Shown here: positions 1 to 8,500 of the stretch, in pieces
How positions within the stretch are numbered: position 1 is the first letter of the stretch
Layout of the letters: each line of letters starts with the position of its first letter
Assembly: GCA_023386135.1 (NCBI GenBank)
Contig: JAEWKG010000041.1
Coordinates: 1-21,111, forward strand
Origin: Pseudomonadota bacterium
Lineage (GTDB): Bacteria; Pseudomonadota; Alphaproteobacteria; Sphingomonadales; Sphingomonadaceae
Reading direction: 5' to 3'
Length of the DNA: 21,111 bases
Notes under the pieces: model-generated
What the model was told of the DNA's origin: nothing
The model's input: only the letters and a program-made list of their open reading frames with translations
Database searches by the model: none
Translations under genes and position numbers: made by a program

Positions 1-279
1 GCCGAATGGCTGACCGCTGAACAGGTCGTCGAAGGCGCCGAGCGGGAATCCGGCCCACACCGGCAGCAGCCCCGGCCGCACGAGCCGCCACGACAGCAGC
101 ATCAGGTAGCCGAGCGGCGGGGCGAGCGGCACCGCGCTGGCGATCGGTAGCTGGGGGATGAGCGAACCGAGCATGACCGAAGCCCACGGCACCGCGTAGG
201 CCAGCACCGGCGAGTGGGTGCGGTTGATCTTGCTGCCGTAGCGGTCACGCCGGGCGCGGGGTGATAGCTGCCCGGTCAC
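1..279 (-). CDS. mreD: Rod shape-determining protein MreD (partial, 3' end outside window)
   Basis: The visible 93 codons begin with a GTG whose GTGA overlaps the TGA stop of mreC, the usual tight coupling in mreBCD operons. A basic cytoplasmic N-terminus (SPRARRDRYGSKINRTHSP) is followed by hydrophobic stretches (AYAVPWASVMLGSLIPQL, then PLGYLMLLSWRLVRPGLLPVW) and by GFPLGAFDDLFSGQPFG. The last segment resembles the conserved G-x3-D-x-x-x-G region of MreD. MreD is a small polytopic inner-membrane protein that works with MreC and MreB to position lateral cell-wall synthesis. The gene was identified by translating the sequence directly and by its position after mreC. The C-terminal half is not in the window, so length and completeness cannot be judged. 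Confidence 0.86.
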   Translation of the reverse strand, partial: MTGQLSPRARRDRYGSKINRTHSPVLAYAVPWASVMLGSLIPQLPIASAVPLAPPLGYLMLLSWRLVRPGLLPVWAGFPLGAFDDLFSGQPFG

Positions 280-1181
280 TTGCCCGACTCGTTCTGGCCG
301 ACCTCTTGTTCGACCGGTGTCTGGGCGGCCTTGATCGCTTGCGGCTGCCAGATCGGCTCGACTGAAACAAAGTCGGTCGCGGCAGGATCGGCGATGACCG
401 CGGCGACGCCGCCGTCGCTGGTCACCTGCTGCAGGATCGCAACCGCGATACCGGGGCGGTAGTAGCCGCCCGCGCCGCTGGTGACGAACACGTCGCCCTT
501 CCTGAGCGGATTGATGCCGAGGTTGATCAGGCGGATGCGCACCTTACCGTCGCCGCGGCCCTCGGCGAACGCGACGACCTCATCCTTGGACCGGCGCACC
601 GGAATCACGCTTTCGGTGTCGGAGAGCAGCAGCACGCGCGAGCTGTCGGCACCGACTTCGAGCACGCGGCCGACCACGCCGCGGGGGGATCGCACCGGCA
701 TGCCAATGCCCACCCCCTGGCTGCGGCCCGCGCCGAGGTAGGCGAAGCGGCGCGTGCTCGCCGCGCTGGACCCCACGAGCCGCGCGACCGCGATCGGACG
801 CGCATCGGATTCGCGGAAACCGAGCAACGCCTTCAGGCGCGCGTTCTCCTGCCGCACCGCATCGGCCTCCTTCAGCCGGATGCGCGCAAGCTCGACTTCC
901 TTCTTGAGCGCGGCATTCTGGCGGCCCGCTGCAAGGTAGCCGGCGATGCTGTCGAACAGGCCTTCGCTCTCGGCGCGGCCCGCGGCGCTGGCCTGACCGG
1001 CGGACACGACAGAGTCGCCCGCCGCGCCGCGCAGTCCGTTGAACGAGCTCGGACGCCACAGCGAGATGCCGAGCAACACCGCGCCCACCGCCGCCCCGAT
1101 GGCGGCGAGGACGTAGCCCGTGAACAAACCATATTGCGCCCTGCGCGAATGCCCGGAGCGCCGTGCCGAGGTCGGCGCCAT
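276..1181 (-). CDS. mreC: Rod shape-determining protein MreC
   Basis: The 301-residue protein has the MreC layout. A basic N-terminus (SARRSGHSRRAQYG) precedes one transmembrane helix at about residues 20-42. A coiled coil follows at about 88-120 (heptads in NAALKKEVELARIRLKEADA and RQENARLKALL), then the periplasmic beta domain at about 125-277 (RLVGSSAASTRRFAYLGAG, GMPVRSPRGVVGRV, LLSDTESVIPV, TSGAGGYYRPGI). MreC is a bitopic periplasmic scaffold that links cytoplasmic MreB filaments to the peptidoglycan synthases of the elongasome. An AAGGGGA-like ribosome-binding site at the mreB stop precedes the ATG, 15 bp after mreB. The tail after about 280 is polar and probably disordered. Nothing is missing. 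Confidence 0.95.
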   Translation of the reverse strand: MAPTSARRSGHSRRAQYGLFTGYVLAAIGAAVGAVLLGISLWRPSSFNGLRGAAGDSVVSAGQASAAGRAESEGLFDSIAGYLAAGRQNAALKKEVELARIRLKEADAVRQENARLKALLGFRESDARPIAVARLVGSSAASTRRFAYLGAGRSQGVGIGMPVRSPRGVVGRVLEVGADSSRVLLLSDTESVIPVRRSKDEVVAFAEGRGDGKVRIRLINLGINPLRKGDVFVTSGAGGYYRPGIAVAILQQVTSDGGVAAVIADPAATDFVSVEPIWQPQAIKAAQTPVEQEVGQNESGK

Positions 1182-1196
1182 CTTCAGTACGTCCCC

Positions 1197-2240
1197 TTAG
1201 GCGGTCATCAACACGCCGCGGTAGATGGGATCCTCCATTGCCCGGCCGGTGCCGATGGCGACGCAGCTCAGCGGGTCTTCCGCGATCGAGACGGGCAGGC
1301 CGGTCTCTTCGCGCAAGTGATCGTCGAGCCCGCTGATGAGCGCGCCCCCGCCGGTTAGCACGATGCCCTGATCGACGATGTCGGCCGCGAGTTCGGGCGC
1401 GGTGTTCTCGAGCGCGATGCGCACGCCTTCGACGATCGCGCCGATCGGCTCGGCCAGCGCCTCGGCGATGTGGCCCTGGTTGATTGTGATTTCCTTGGGC
1501 ACGCCGTTCACGAGATCGCGGCCCTTGATGTTGATCGTCTCGCCGACCCCGTCTTCGGGCGGGCGGGCGATGCCGTAGTCCTTCTTGATCCGCTCGGCGG
1601 TCGCTTCGCCGATCAGCAGGTTGTGGTGTCGGCGGACATAGCTGACGATCGCCTCGTCCATCTTGTCGCCGCCGGTGCGTACCGAGGTGGTGTAGGCGAG
1701 ACCGCGCAGCGACAGCACGGCGACCTCGGTGGTGCCGCCGCCGATGTCGACGACCATACTGCCGACCGGCTCGGTCACCGGCATGTCGGCGCCGATCGCC
1801 GCGGCCATCGGCTCGAGGATCAGGTACACTTGGCTGGCGCCGGCGTTCGACGCGGCGTCACGGATCGCGCGGCGCTCGACGCTGGTTGAGCCCGAAGGCA
1901 CGCAGATCACGATCTCCGGGTAGCGCAGCAGGCTCTTCTTGCCGTGCACCTTGCGGATGAAGTGCTTGATCATCTCTTCCGCGATTTCGATGTCGGCGAT
2001 GACACCGTCCCGCAGCGGGCGGATCGCTTCGATGCTGTCGGGCGTCTTGCCCATCATCATCTTCGCGTCTTCGCCCACGGCCTTCACGCGCTTGATGCCA
2101 TTCAATGTCTCGATCGCGACCACTGACGGCTCGTTGAGGATGATCCCCTGGCCCTCGACATAGACCAGCGTGTTCGCGGTGCCGAGGTCGATCGCCATGT
2201 TCTGCGAGCCGAATTTTAGGATATTCGAGAAGAAGCCCAT
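1197..2240 (-). CDS. mreB: Rod shape-determining protein MreB (bacterial actin)
   Basis: This 347-residue actin-fold ATPase has full family length. The phosphate-1 loop is at 17-26 (AIDLGTANTL), phosphate-2 at 164-171 (VDIGGGTT) and the adenosine motif at 295-304 (LTGGGALISG). MreB polymerises under the inner membrane and guides the elongasome. The N-terminal MGFFSNILKFGSQN matches the short amphipathic membrane-binding leader of Gram-negative MreB. It is first in a mreB-mreC-mreD operon and divergent from mutL, with 191 bp between the two starts. The ribosome-binding site is weak (GGAA about 10 nt from the ATG). A perfect palindrome lies in the leader (see 2274-2293). The assignment is very secure. 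Confidence 0.98.
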   Translation of the reverse strand: MGFFSNILKFGSQNMAIDLGTANTLVYVEGQGIILNEPSVVAIETLNGIKRVKAVGEDAKMMMGKTPDSIEAIRPLRDGVIADIEIAEEMIKHFIRKVHGKKSLLRYPEIVICVPSGSTSVERRAIRDAASNAGASQVYLILEPMAAAIGADMPVTEPVGSMVVDIGGGTTEVAVLSLRGLAYTTSVRTGGDKMDEAIVSYVRRHHNLLIGEATAERIKKDYGIARPPEDGVGETINIKGRDLVNGVPKEITINQGHIAEALAEPIGAIVEGVRIALENTAPELAADIVDQGIVLTGGGALISGLDDHLREETGLPVSIAEDPLSCVAIGTGRAMEDPIYRGVLMTA

Positions 2241-2273
2241 TGGGTGCGCGTTCCGTGTGAATTTTCAGGCCCT

Positions 2274-2293
2274 TGCCGCAGCGCGCTGCGGCA
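2274..2293. repeat. Perfect 20-bp palindrome in the mreB leader
   Basis: TGCCGCAGCGCGCTGCGGCA equals its own reverse complement over all 20 bases. It lies 34-53 bp upstream of the mreB ATG, in the mreB-mutL intergenic region. A flanking GGGGCC (2297-2302) and GGCCCC (2322-2327) could pair as a second element. It has no T-run on the mreB side and no internal loop of its own, so it does not look like an intrinsic terminator. It could be a dimeric-regulator site or an RNA structure in the mreB 5' leader. The function is inferred only. Confidence 0.6.
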
Positions 2294-2431
2294 GGCGGGG
2301 CCCGGGTGTGACGGGGATGTCGGCCCCTTACTCAATGGTGCTCGAAAAGGCTAAAAAAAGTTTCACCGCAGTCCCCTGCAAACTCATCGGATCGGCTCGA
2401 ATTTGCGCCCGTTGGTCGCTAGGCTGGGGCG

Positions 2432-4213
2432 ATGGCCACAATCCGCCGCCTGCCCGAGAGCCTCGTCAACCGCATCGCCGCGGGCGAGGTGGTCGAGCGT
2501 CCGGCAGCGGCGCTCAAGGAATTGGTCGAGAACGCGATCGATGCGGGTGCGACCCGGATCGCGGTCGTACTGGAGGAAGGCGGGCTCGACCGGATCGAGG
2601 TGACCGATGATGGCTGCGGCATGACCCCCGACGAGATGGCGCTGGCGCTGGAGCGGCACGCCACCTCCAAGCTGCCCGACGAGAGTATCGAACTTGTCGC
2701 CACCCTGGGCTTTCGCGGGGAGGCGCTGCCGAGCATCGCCAGCGTCGCGCGCTTCACGCTGGAAAGCCGCCCGCCCGGGGCGGAGCAGGGCTGGCGGCGG
2801 GTCGTCGATCACGGTGTTGTGGCGGAAGAAGGGCCGGCGGCGCTTCCGCCCGGCACGCGGGTGCGGGTGGCGCAGCTGTTCGCCAAAGTGCCCGCCCGGC
2901 GCAAGTTCCTGCGCTCCGCCCGGAGCGAGTACGCCGCGTGCCTGGATGTGGTGAAGCGCCTCGCGATGGCGCGGCCCGACGTGGGGTTCACGCTCGATCA
3001 TGCGGGTCGGCGGATTCTCGCGCTGCAGCCGGAGCAGGCGCTGGAGGATCGCGTGGCGCAGATCGTGGCGCGCGAACTCAAGGACAACGGCGTCGCAATC
3101 GATCTCACGCGCGGCACCGCGCGGCTGATTGGGATAGCCGGGCTGCCGACCTACAACCGGGGCGTGGCCGATCATCAATACCTGTTCGTCAACGGGCGGC
3201 CGGTGAAGGACCGGCTGCTGGTGGGCGCCGTGCGCGGCGCCTATGCCGACATGCTCGCCCGCGACCGGCACGCGGTGCTGGCGCTATTCCTCGACCTTCC
3301 GCCCGAAGAGGTCGACGTCAACGTCCACCCGGCCAAGACCGAGGTCCGCTTCCGCGATCCGCAAGCGATCCGCGGCTTCATCGTTTCGGGACTGCGCCAG
3401 TCGTTGAGCGCCGGCGACCGCCGCAGCGCGCAGGCGCCCGACGCAGCGGCGATGGACCGGTGGATTCCCGAGCCCGCCGCGCTCGGCTCGATCTTCTCGG
3501 GCCGCGACTGGAGCGCGCCGCAGGCTTCCGTGCGCGAGTCCGCGCGGGCATGGCATGCGCCCGAGGGCGAGGTGGTGACGGCGCCAATGGGCCGGGCCGA
3601 AGTAGCTCCGCCAATCGAAACGGAGCACGATTTCCCGCTCGGCGTCGCGCGCGGGCAAGTGGCGAACACCTACATTGTTGCGGAGGCCGCCGACGGGTTG
3701 ATCCTGGTCGACCAGCACGCCGCGCACGAGCGCCTCGTCCTCGAACGGCTGCGCGCGGCCAGGGCGGGTGAGGCCACCGCGAGGCCGCAAGCCCTGCTGA
3801 TCCCCGAAGTGGTCGAGCTCGAAGAGCCCGATTGCGACCGGCTCGAGGCTGCGGCGGACAAACTTGGCGAGATGGGCCTGGCGATCGAGCGCTTCGGTCC
3901 GGGCGCGATACTGGTCCGCAGTCTGCCGCACGCGCTCGCCAAGGCCGATCCGCACAAGCTCCTCGCCGACATTGCCGACGACATCGCGGCAAACGGCGAT
4001 GCGCTGCTGCTTGGCGAGAAGCTCGACCTCGTGCTGGCGACGATGGCCTGCCACGGCTCGGTGCGCGCGGGTCGCACGTTGTCGGTCGCCGAGATGAACG
4101 CATTGCTGCGCGAGATGGAGCGCACCCCGCGCTCGGGGCAGTGCAATCATGGACGGCCAACGTGGGTCAAGTTGCGGATGGAAGACGTCGAAAAGTTGTT
4201 CGGCAGGCATTGA
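2432..4213 (+). CDS. mutL: DNA mismatch repair protein MutL (endonuclease type)
   Basis: At 593 residues this is the usual length for alphaproteobacterial MutL. The N-terminal GHKL ATPase is intact, with KELVENAIDAGAT (catalytic Glu30, Mg-binding Asn34), DDGCGM (59-64) and GFRGEAL (93-99). A linker of about 340-395 leads to the C-terminal dimerisation domain. That domain carries the metal-dependent endonuclease motif DQHA-x2-E-x4-E at 427-438, plus ACHGSVRAG (about 539-547) and QCNHGRPT (570-577). It should therefore nick DNA itself, as MutL does in bacteria lacking MutH. MutL couples MutS mismatch recognition to strand incision; mutS is not in the window. The ATG at 2432 starts directly at the conserved MATIRRLPE region, and the Shine-Dalgarno is weak. 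Confidence 0.97.
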   Translation: MATIRRLPESLVNRIAAGEVVERPAAALKELVENAIDAGATRIAVVLEEGGLDRIEVTDDGCGMTPDEMALALERHATSKLPDESIELVATLGFRGEALPSIASVARFTLESRPPGAEQGWRRVVDHGVVAEEGPAALPPGTRVRVAQLFAKVPARRKFLRSARSEYAACLDVVKRLAMARPDVGFTLDHAGRRILALQPEQALEDRVAQIVARELKDNGVAIDLTRGTARLIGIAGLPTYNRGVADHQYLFVNGRPVKDRLLVGAVRGAYADMLARDRHAVLALFLDLPPEEVDVNVHPAKTEVRFRDPQAIRGFIVSGLRQSLSAGDRRSAQAPDAAAMDRWIPEPAALGSIFSGRDWSAPQASVRESARAWHAPEGEVVTAPMGRAEVAPPIETEHDFPLGVARGQVANTYIVAEAADGLILVDQHAAHERLVLERLRAARAGEATARPQALLIPEVVELEEPDCDRLEAAADKLGEMGLAIERFGPGAILVRSLPHALAKADPHKLLADIADDIAANGDALLLGEKLDLVLATMACHGSVRAGRTLSVAEMNALLREMERTPRSGQCNHGRPTWVKLRMEDVEKLFGRH

Positions 4214-4364
4214 GAGGCCGCGGCGGACACCTATCGAACGGTAGTATCTGACACCTATTGTTACTTGCTCTTCGTCTGCCGCGGTGCGAGGGAGGCCGCG
4301 TGAAGCCGGTGCCGAACGGCAACCTATTGGGCCCCATCTGAGCTTTCCCAAGGAACCTCGCATC
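4214..4364. promoter_or_regulatory. Putative control region of the RND efflux operon
   Basis: This 151-bp gap between mutL and the efflux adaptor holds three repeat elements. GACACCTAT occurs twice in direct orientation (4226-4234 and 4250-4258, 24 bp apart). Between them lies an imperfect palindrome, CTATCGAACGGTAG (about 4231-4244), resembling the short dyads bound by TetR-family efflux repressors. An 11-bp inverted repeat with one G-U-type mismatch flanks the set (CCGCGGCGGAC 4218-4228; GTCTGCCGCGG 4274-4284). I could not assign a convincing -35/-10 pair. No regulator gene adjoins the operon, so any repressor would be encoded elsewhere. The elements are seen directly; the operator role is inferred. 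Confidence 0.4.
4350..4355 (+). promoter_or_regulatory. Ribosome-binding site that decides a TTG start
   Basis: AAGGAA sits 9 nt before the TTG at 4365. Starting there gives a clean lipoprotein signal peptide, whereas the earlier in-frame GTG at 4284 would add 27 residues of charged, proline-rich sequence ahead of it and has no better site. This supports the rare TTG start of the adaptor gene. Confidence 0.7.
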
Positions 4365-5531
4365 TTGCATCCTCGAAGTTGGCTGATCACGCTGACGCTC
4401 GCGCTGACGGCTGCGTGTGGCGGAGCGGACGACAAGGGCGGTCGCGATCGGGCGGCGACGGTCGGCTACGTGGTCGTGCAGCCGGGCGATGTGCCGTTGG
4501 AGGCCAAGCTCGATGGCCGGGTGGTCGCGTCCGAGACCTCCGAAGTGCGCCCGCAGGTCAGCGGCATCATACGCGCGCGCAACTTCGTCGAGGGCGGTTA
4601 TGTCCGGCAAGGACAGCCGCTCTACCAGATCGACCCGAGCCTCTACGGCGCCGCGGTCGACCAGGCGAACGCCAACCTCGCCAGCGCGCGGGCGACCGCC
4701 GACGCCGCGCAGGCCAAGGCCAACCGCTATCGCCCGCTGGCCGAGATCGAGGCGGTCTCGAAGCAGGAATATACCGACGCCGCGGCGCAGGCGCGGCAGG
4801 CTCGCGCGGCGGTGGCGCAGAACCAGGCTGCGCTGCGCACCGCGCAGATCAACATGCGCTTCACCACGATCCCGGCGCCGATCAGCGGACGCATCGGCCG
4901 CTCGCTGGCGACCGTGGGCGCGCTGGCGACCGCCAACCAAGCCGATCCGCTGGCGGTCATCCAGAAGACCGATCCGGTCTACGTCGACATCCGCGAATCC
5001 GCCGCCGATCTCGTCGCTCTGCGCAGCCAGATGCAGGGCGGCAACCTGCCCGGCGGCAGCAGCGCGGTCAGCCTGACGCTCGACGACGGCAGTGCCTACG
5101 GTCCCACCGGCACGCTGCAATTCAGCGAAGTGGTGGTGGACGAAGGCACCGGCACAGTCACGTTGCGCGCTCGTTTCCCGAACCCGCGAGGGCTCTTGCT
5201 CCCCGGCATGTTCGTCAGCGCGCACTTCATCCAGGGCACCGAGCAGGGCGTGTTCCTGGTCCCGCAGCAAGCGCTAGTGCGCGATCTCGGCGGCAAATCG
5301 GCGGTGTTCGTGGTCGGACCGGGCAACAAGGCGGTGCGGCGGATCGTCGATGCGACGCGCACAGTGGGCACCAATTGGGTGGTCAAGAGCGGACTCAAGC
5401 CCGGCGACAAGGTCATCACGCAAGGACTCGCCAACCTCAAGACCGGCGCGCCGATCAAGCCGGTGCCGGCCTCGGCGGCCGAGAAGCTGGTGCCACGCCC
5501 GGCAGGCAGCGGCGGCGGGGCGAAGCGCTAG
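4365..5531 (+). CDS. RND efflux periplasmic adaptor lipoprotein (AcrA/MexA family)
   Basis: From the TTG start the product is 388 residues. The signal peptide MHPRSWLITLTLALTAAC has a lipobox ending at Cys18, so the protein should be lipid-anchored in the inner membrane like AcrA or MexA. The order is membrane-fusion, with a biotinyl-lipoyl half (RVVASETSEVRPQVSGIIRA), an alpha-helical hairpin (DQANANLASARATADAAQAK through ARQARAAVAQNQAALRTAQI), the second lipoyl half (ITTIPAPISGRIG-type, here FTTIPAPISGRIGRS), a beta barrel (DPVYVDIRESAADL) and a membrane-proximal domain (GLKPGDKVITQGLANLKTGA). It bridges the RND permease and the outer-membrane channel. The permease gene begins directly after its TAG stop, so the two are coupled. 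The substrate cannot be told from sequence. Confidence 0.93.
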   Translation: MHPRSWLITLTLALTAACGGADDKGGRDRAATVGYVVVQPGDVPLEAKLDGRVVASETSEVRPQVSGIIRARNFVEGGYVRQGQPLYQIDPSLYGAAVDQANANLASARATADAAQAKANRYRPLAEIEAVSKQEYTDAAAQARQARAAVAQNQAALRTAQINMRFTTIPAPISGRIGRSLATVGALATANQADPLAVIQKTDPVYVDIRESAADLVALRSQMQGGNLPGGSSAVSLTLDDGSAYGPTGTLQFSEVVVDEGTGTVTLRARFPNPRGLLLPGMFVSAHFIQGTEQGVFLVPQQALVRDLGGKSAVFVVGPGNKAVRRIVDATRTVGTNWVVKSGLKPGDKVITQGLANLKTGAPIKPVPASAAEKLVPRPAGSGGGAKR

Positions 5532-8500
5532 GTGTCGCGCCTATTCATCGAACGGCCCATCTTCGCCTGGGTGCTGGCGATCATCGTGATGCTCGCCGGC
5601 ATCGGCGGAATCAGCAAACTGCCGATCGAGCAGTACCCCGACATCGCGCCGACCACGGTCAACATCCGCGCGAGCTATCCGGGCGCATCGGCCGAGACGG
5701 TCGAGAACAGCGTCACCCAGATCCTCGAACAGCAGCTCACCGGGCTTGACGGGCTGCTGTACTTCTCGGCGACCTCGAGCTCGCAGGGCAGCGTCAACAT
5801 CACCGCGACCTTCCAGAAAGGGACCGACCCCGACATCGCGCAGGTGCAGGTGCAGAACAAGGTGCAGCAGGCGCTGTCTCGCCTGCCGGCGCAGGTGCAG
5901 CAACAGGGGCTGCGCGTCACCAAGTCGAACCCGGATTTCCTGCTGATCGTCGCGGTCTATGACGAGACCGACACCCGGTCGAACATGGACGTGTCGGACT
6001 ATCTCTCGTCCAATCTGCAGGACCCGCTGTCGCGCGTGCCGGGGGTGGGCGACATCAACGTCTTCGGCGCACCCGCGGCGATGCGTATCTGGCTCAATCC
6101 GTCGCGCCTCGCGGCGTATTCGCTGATGCCGTCGGACGTGGTGACCGCGATCTCGGCGCAGAACGCGGAGATCGCCGCCGGGCAGATCGGCGCGCTACCG
6201 CAAGGCAGCGGGCAGATGCTCAACGCCACGGTGACCGCGCAGTCCAAGCTCAAGACGCCCGAGCAGTTCCGCGACATCCTGCTCAAGTCCGACAGCGGCG
6301 GCGGCTCGGTGCGCCTGGGGGATGTCGCGCGGGTCGAACTCGGCGCGGAAAGCTACAACTCCGACGTGCACGTCAACGGCCACCCCGGCGCGGGCATCGC
6401 GGTGTCGCTCGCGCCCGGCGCCGATGCGCTCGAAACGGCGGAGGCGGTGAAGGCCAAGGTCGAGCAACTCGCGCCCGGGTTCCCCGACGGCATCAAGTTT
6501 GCTTACGCCAACGATTCGACCGATTTCATCAAGCTGTCGATCAATGAGGTGGTGAAGACGCTGGTCGAGGCGATCATCCTCGTCGTGATCGTCATGTTCG
6601 TATTCCTGCAGAGCTGGCGCGCGGTGCTGGTGCCGGCGATCACCATCCCGGTGGTGCTGCTCGGCACCTTTGCGGTGTTCTACCTCGCAGGGTTCACGAT
6701 CAACACGCTAACGCTATTCGGCCTCGCGCTGGCAGTCGGCCTGCTGGTCGACGACGCGATCGTGGTGGTCGAGAACGTCGAGCGCCTGCTCGAGGAAAAT
6801 CCCGGCATGTCGGCGCGCGAGGCGACGATCCAGTCGATGCAGGAAATCCAGGTCGCGCTGATCGCCATCGCGCTGGTGCTGTCGGCGGTGTTCCTGCCGA
6901 TGGCGTTCTTCGGCGGCTCGACCGGCGTGATCTACCGCCAGTTCTCGCTGACCATGATCTCCGCGATGGTGCTGTCGGTGCTGATGGCGCTGATCCTCAG
7001 CCCGGCGCTGACCAGCACGCTGCTCAAGCCGCGCGCCGAGGAGCACGACCTGTCGGAGGGCTGGCTCGGCCGCAAGGCGCCGGGCGCCGCGCGGCTGCTC
7101 GACCGGGCCAAGCACGGCTTCAACACCCGGTTTGCGAACGCGATCGACCGCTACGAAGGCAGCGTCAGCAAGGTCATCGACCGCAAGTGGCGCTTCCTCG
7201 GCATCTACGCCGTGATCGTCGTGCTGCTCGCGGTGATGTTCGTGCGGCTGCCCAGCGGGTTCCTGCCGACCGAGGATCAGGGCGCGGCGAGCATCCAGTT
7301 CCAGCTTCCCGGCGGCGCGACCCAGCAGCGCACGCTGGAAGTGCGCGATCGGATCGAGAAGTACCTGCTGCAGAACGAAGGCGAGAACATCCGCACCTCC
7401 TTCATGGTCGCGGGTGGCGGTGGCGGCGGTGGAGGCGGCCAGAACGCGGGCCGCGGGTTCCTCAATCTCGTGGCCTGGGACGACCGGCCGGGCAAGGACC
7501 GCACCGCCGACGCGATCGTCGAGCGGCTGTCGAGCGCGTTCCGCGGCTTCCGCGACGCCAAGGTCTTCGCGCTGGTACCCGGGGCGGTGCGCGGGTTGGG
7601 GCAGTCCAACGGCTTCACAATGGAGCTGCTCAACAGCTCGGGAATGCCTGCGGATCAGTTCTCCGCGGCACGTGACAAGCTGCTCAGCCTGGCCGAGGCA
7701 GACCCGTCGCTGTCCTCGGTGCGCCTGTCCGATCCGCCCGAAAGCGCCACACTCAAGGTCGATATCGACCAGGCGCGCATCGCCGCGCTCGGAGTCAGTC
7801 AGGCCGACGTAAATTCCACCCTCTCGACCGCGTGGGGCGGGCGCTACGTCAACGACTTCATCGACCAGGGCCGTGTCAAACGCGTCTACGTGCAGGGCGA
7901 CCAGCCCTATCGCTCGGACCCCGAGAGCCTCGGCCAGTGGTACGTGCGCAGCAGCGACGGGGGCATGGCGCCGTTCTCCGCCTTTACCCGCACCGGATGG
8001 TCGACCACGCCTGCCAGCCTGTCGCGTTTCGGCGGCGTTAGCTCGAGCGAATTCCAGGGCCAGGCCGCGCCGGGGGTGAGTTCGGGCGATGCGATGGACA
8101 CCATGGAGGCGCTGGCGGCGCAGATCCCGGGCACCACCGTCGCTTGGGCGGGCGCGTCGTACGAAGAGCGCCTGTCGTCGGGACAGGCACCGCTGCTTTA
8201 CGCCATCTCGCTCCTCGTCGTCTTTTTGTGTCTCGCCGCGCTGTACGAAAGCTGGTCGATCCCGGCGGCGGTGCTGCTGGTGATCCCGCTCGGTCTCGTC
8301 GGGGCGGTGTTCGCGGTGACGCTGCGCGGTCTTGAAAACGACGTCTACCTGCAGATCGGCCTGCTCACTACTATGGGCCTGGCGGCCAAGAACGCGATCC
8401 TGATGATCGAGTTTGCTGAGCAGGCCGAGCGGCGCGGGATGCGCGTGATCGACGCCGCGCGCGAGGCGGCGCGCATCCGACTGCGACCGATCCTGATGAC

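Noticed and set aside
2346..2362. A-rich run (CTAAAAAAAG) as a minus-strand promoter or terminator T-run
   Set aside because: There is no hairpin directly before it on the minus strand and no convincing -35/-10 pair around it.
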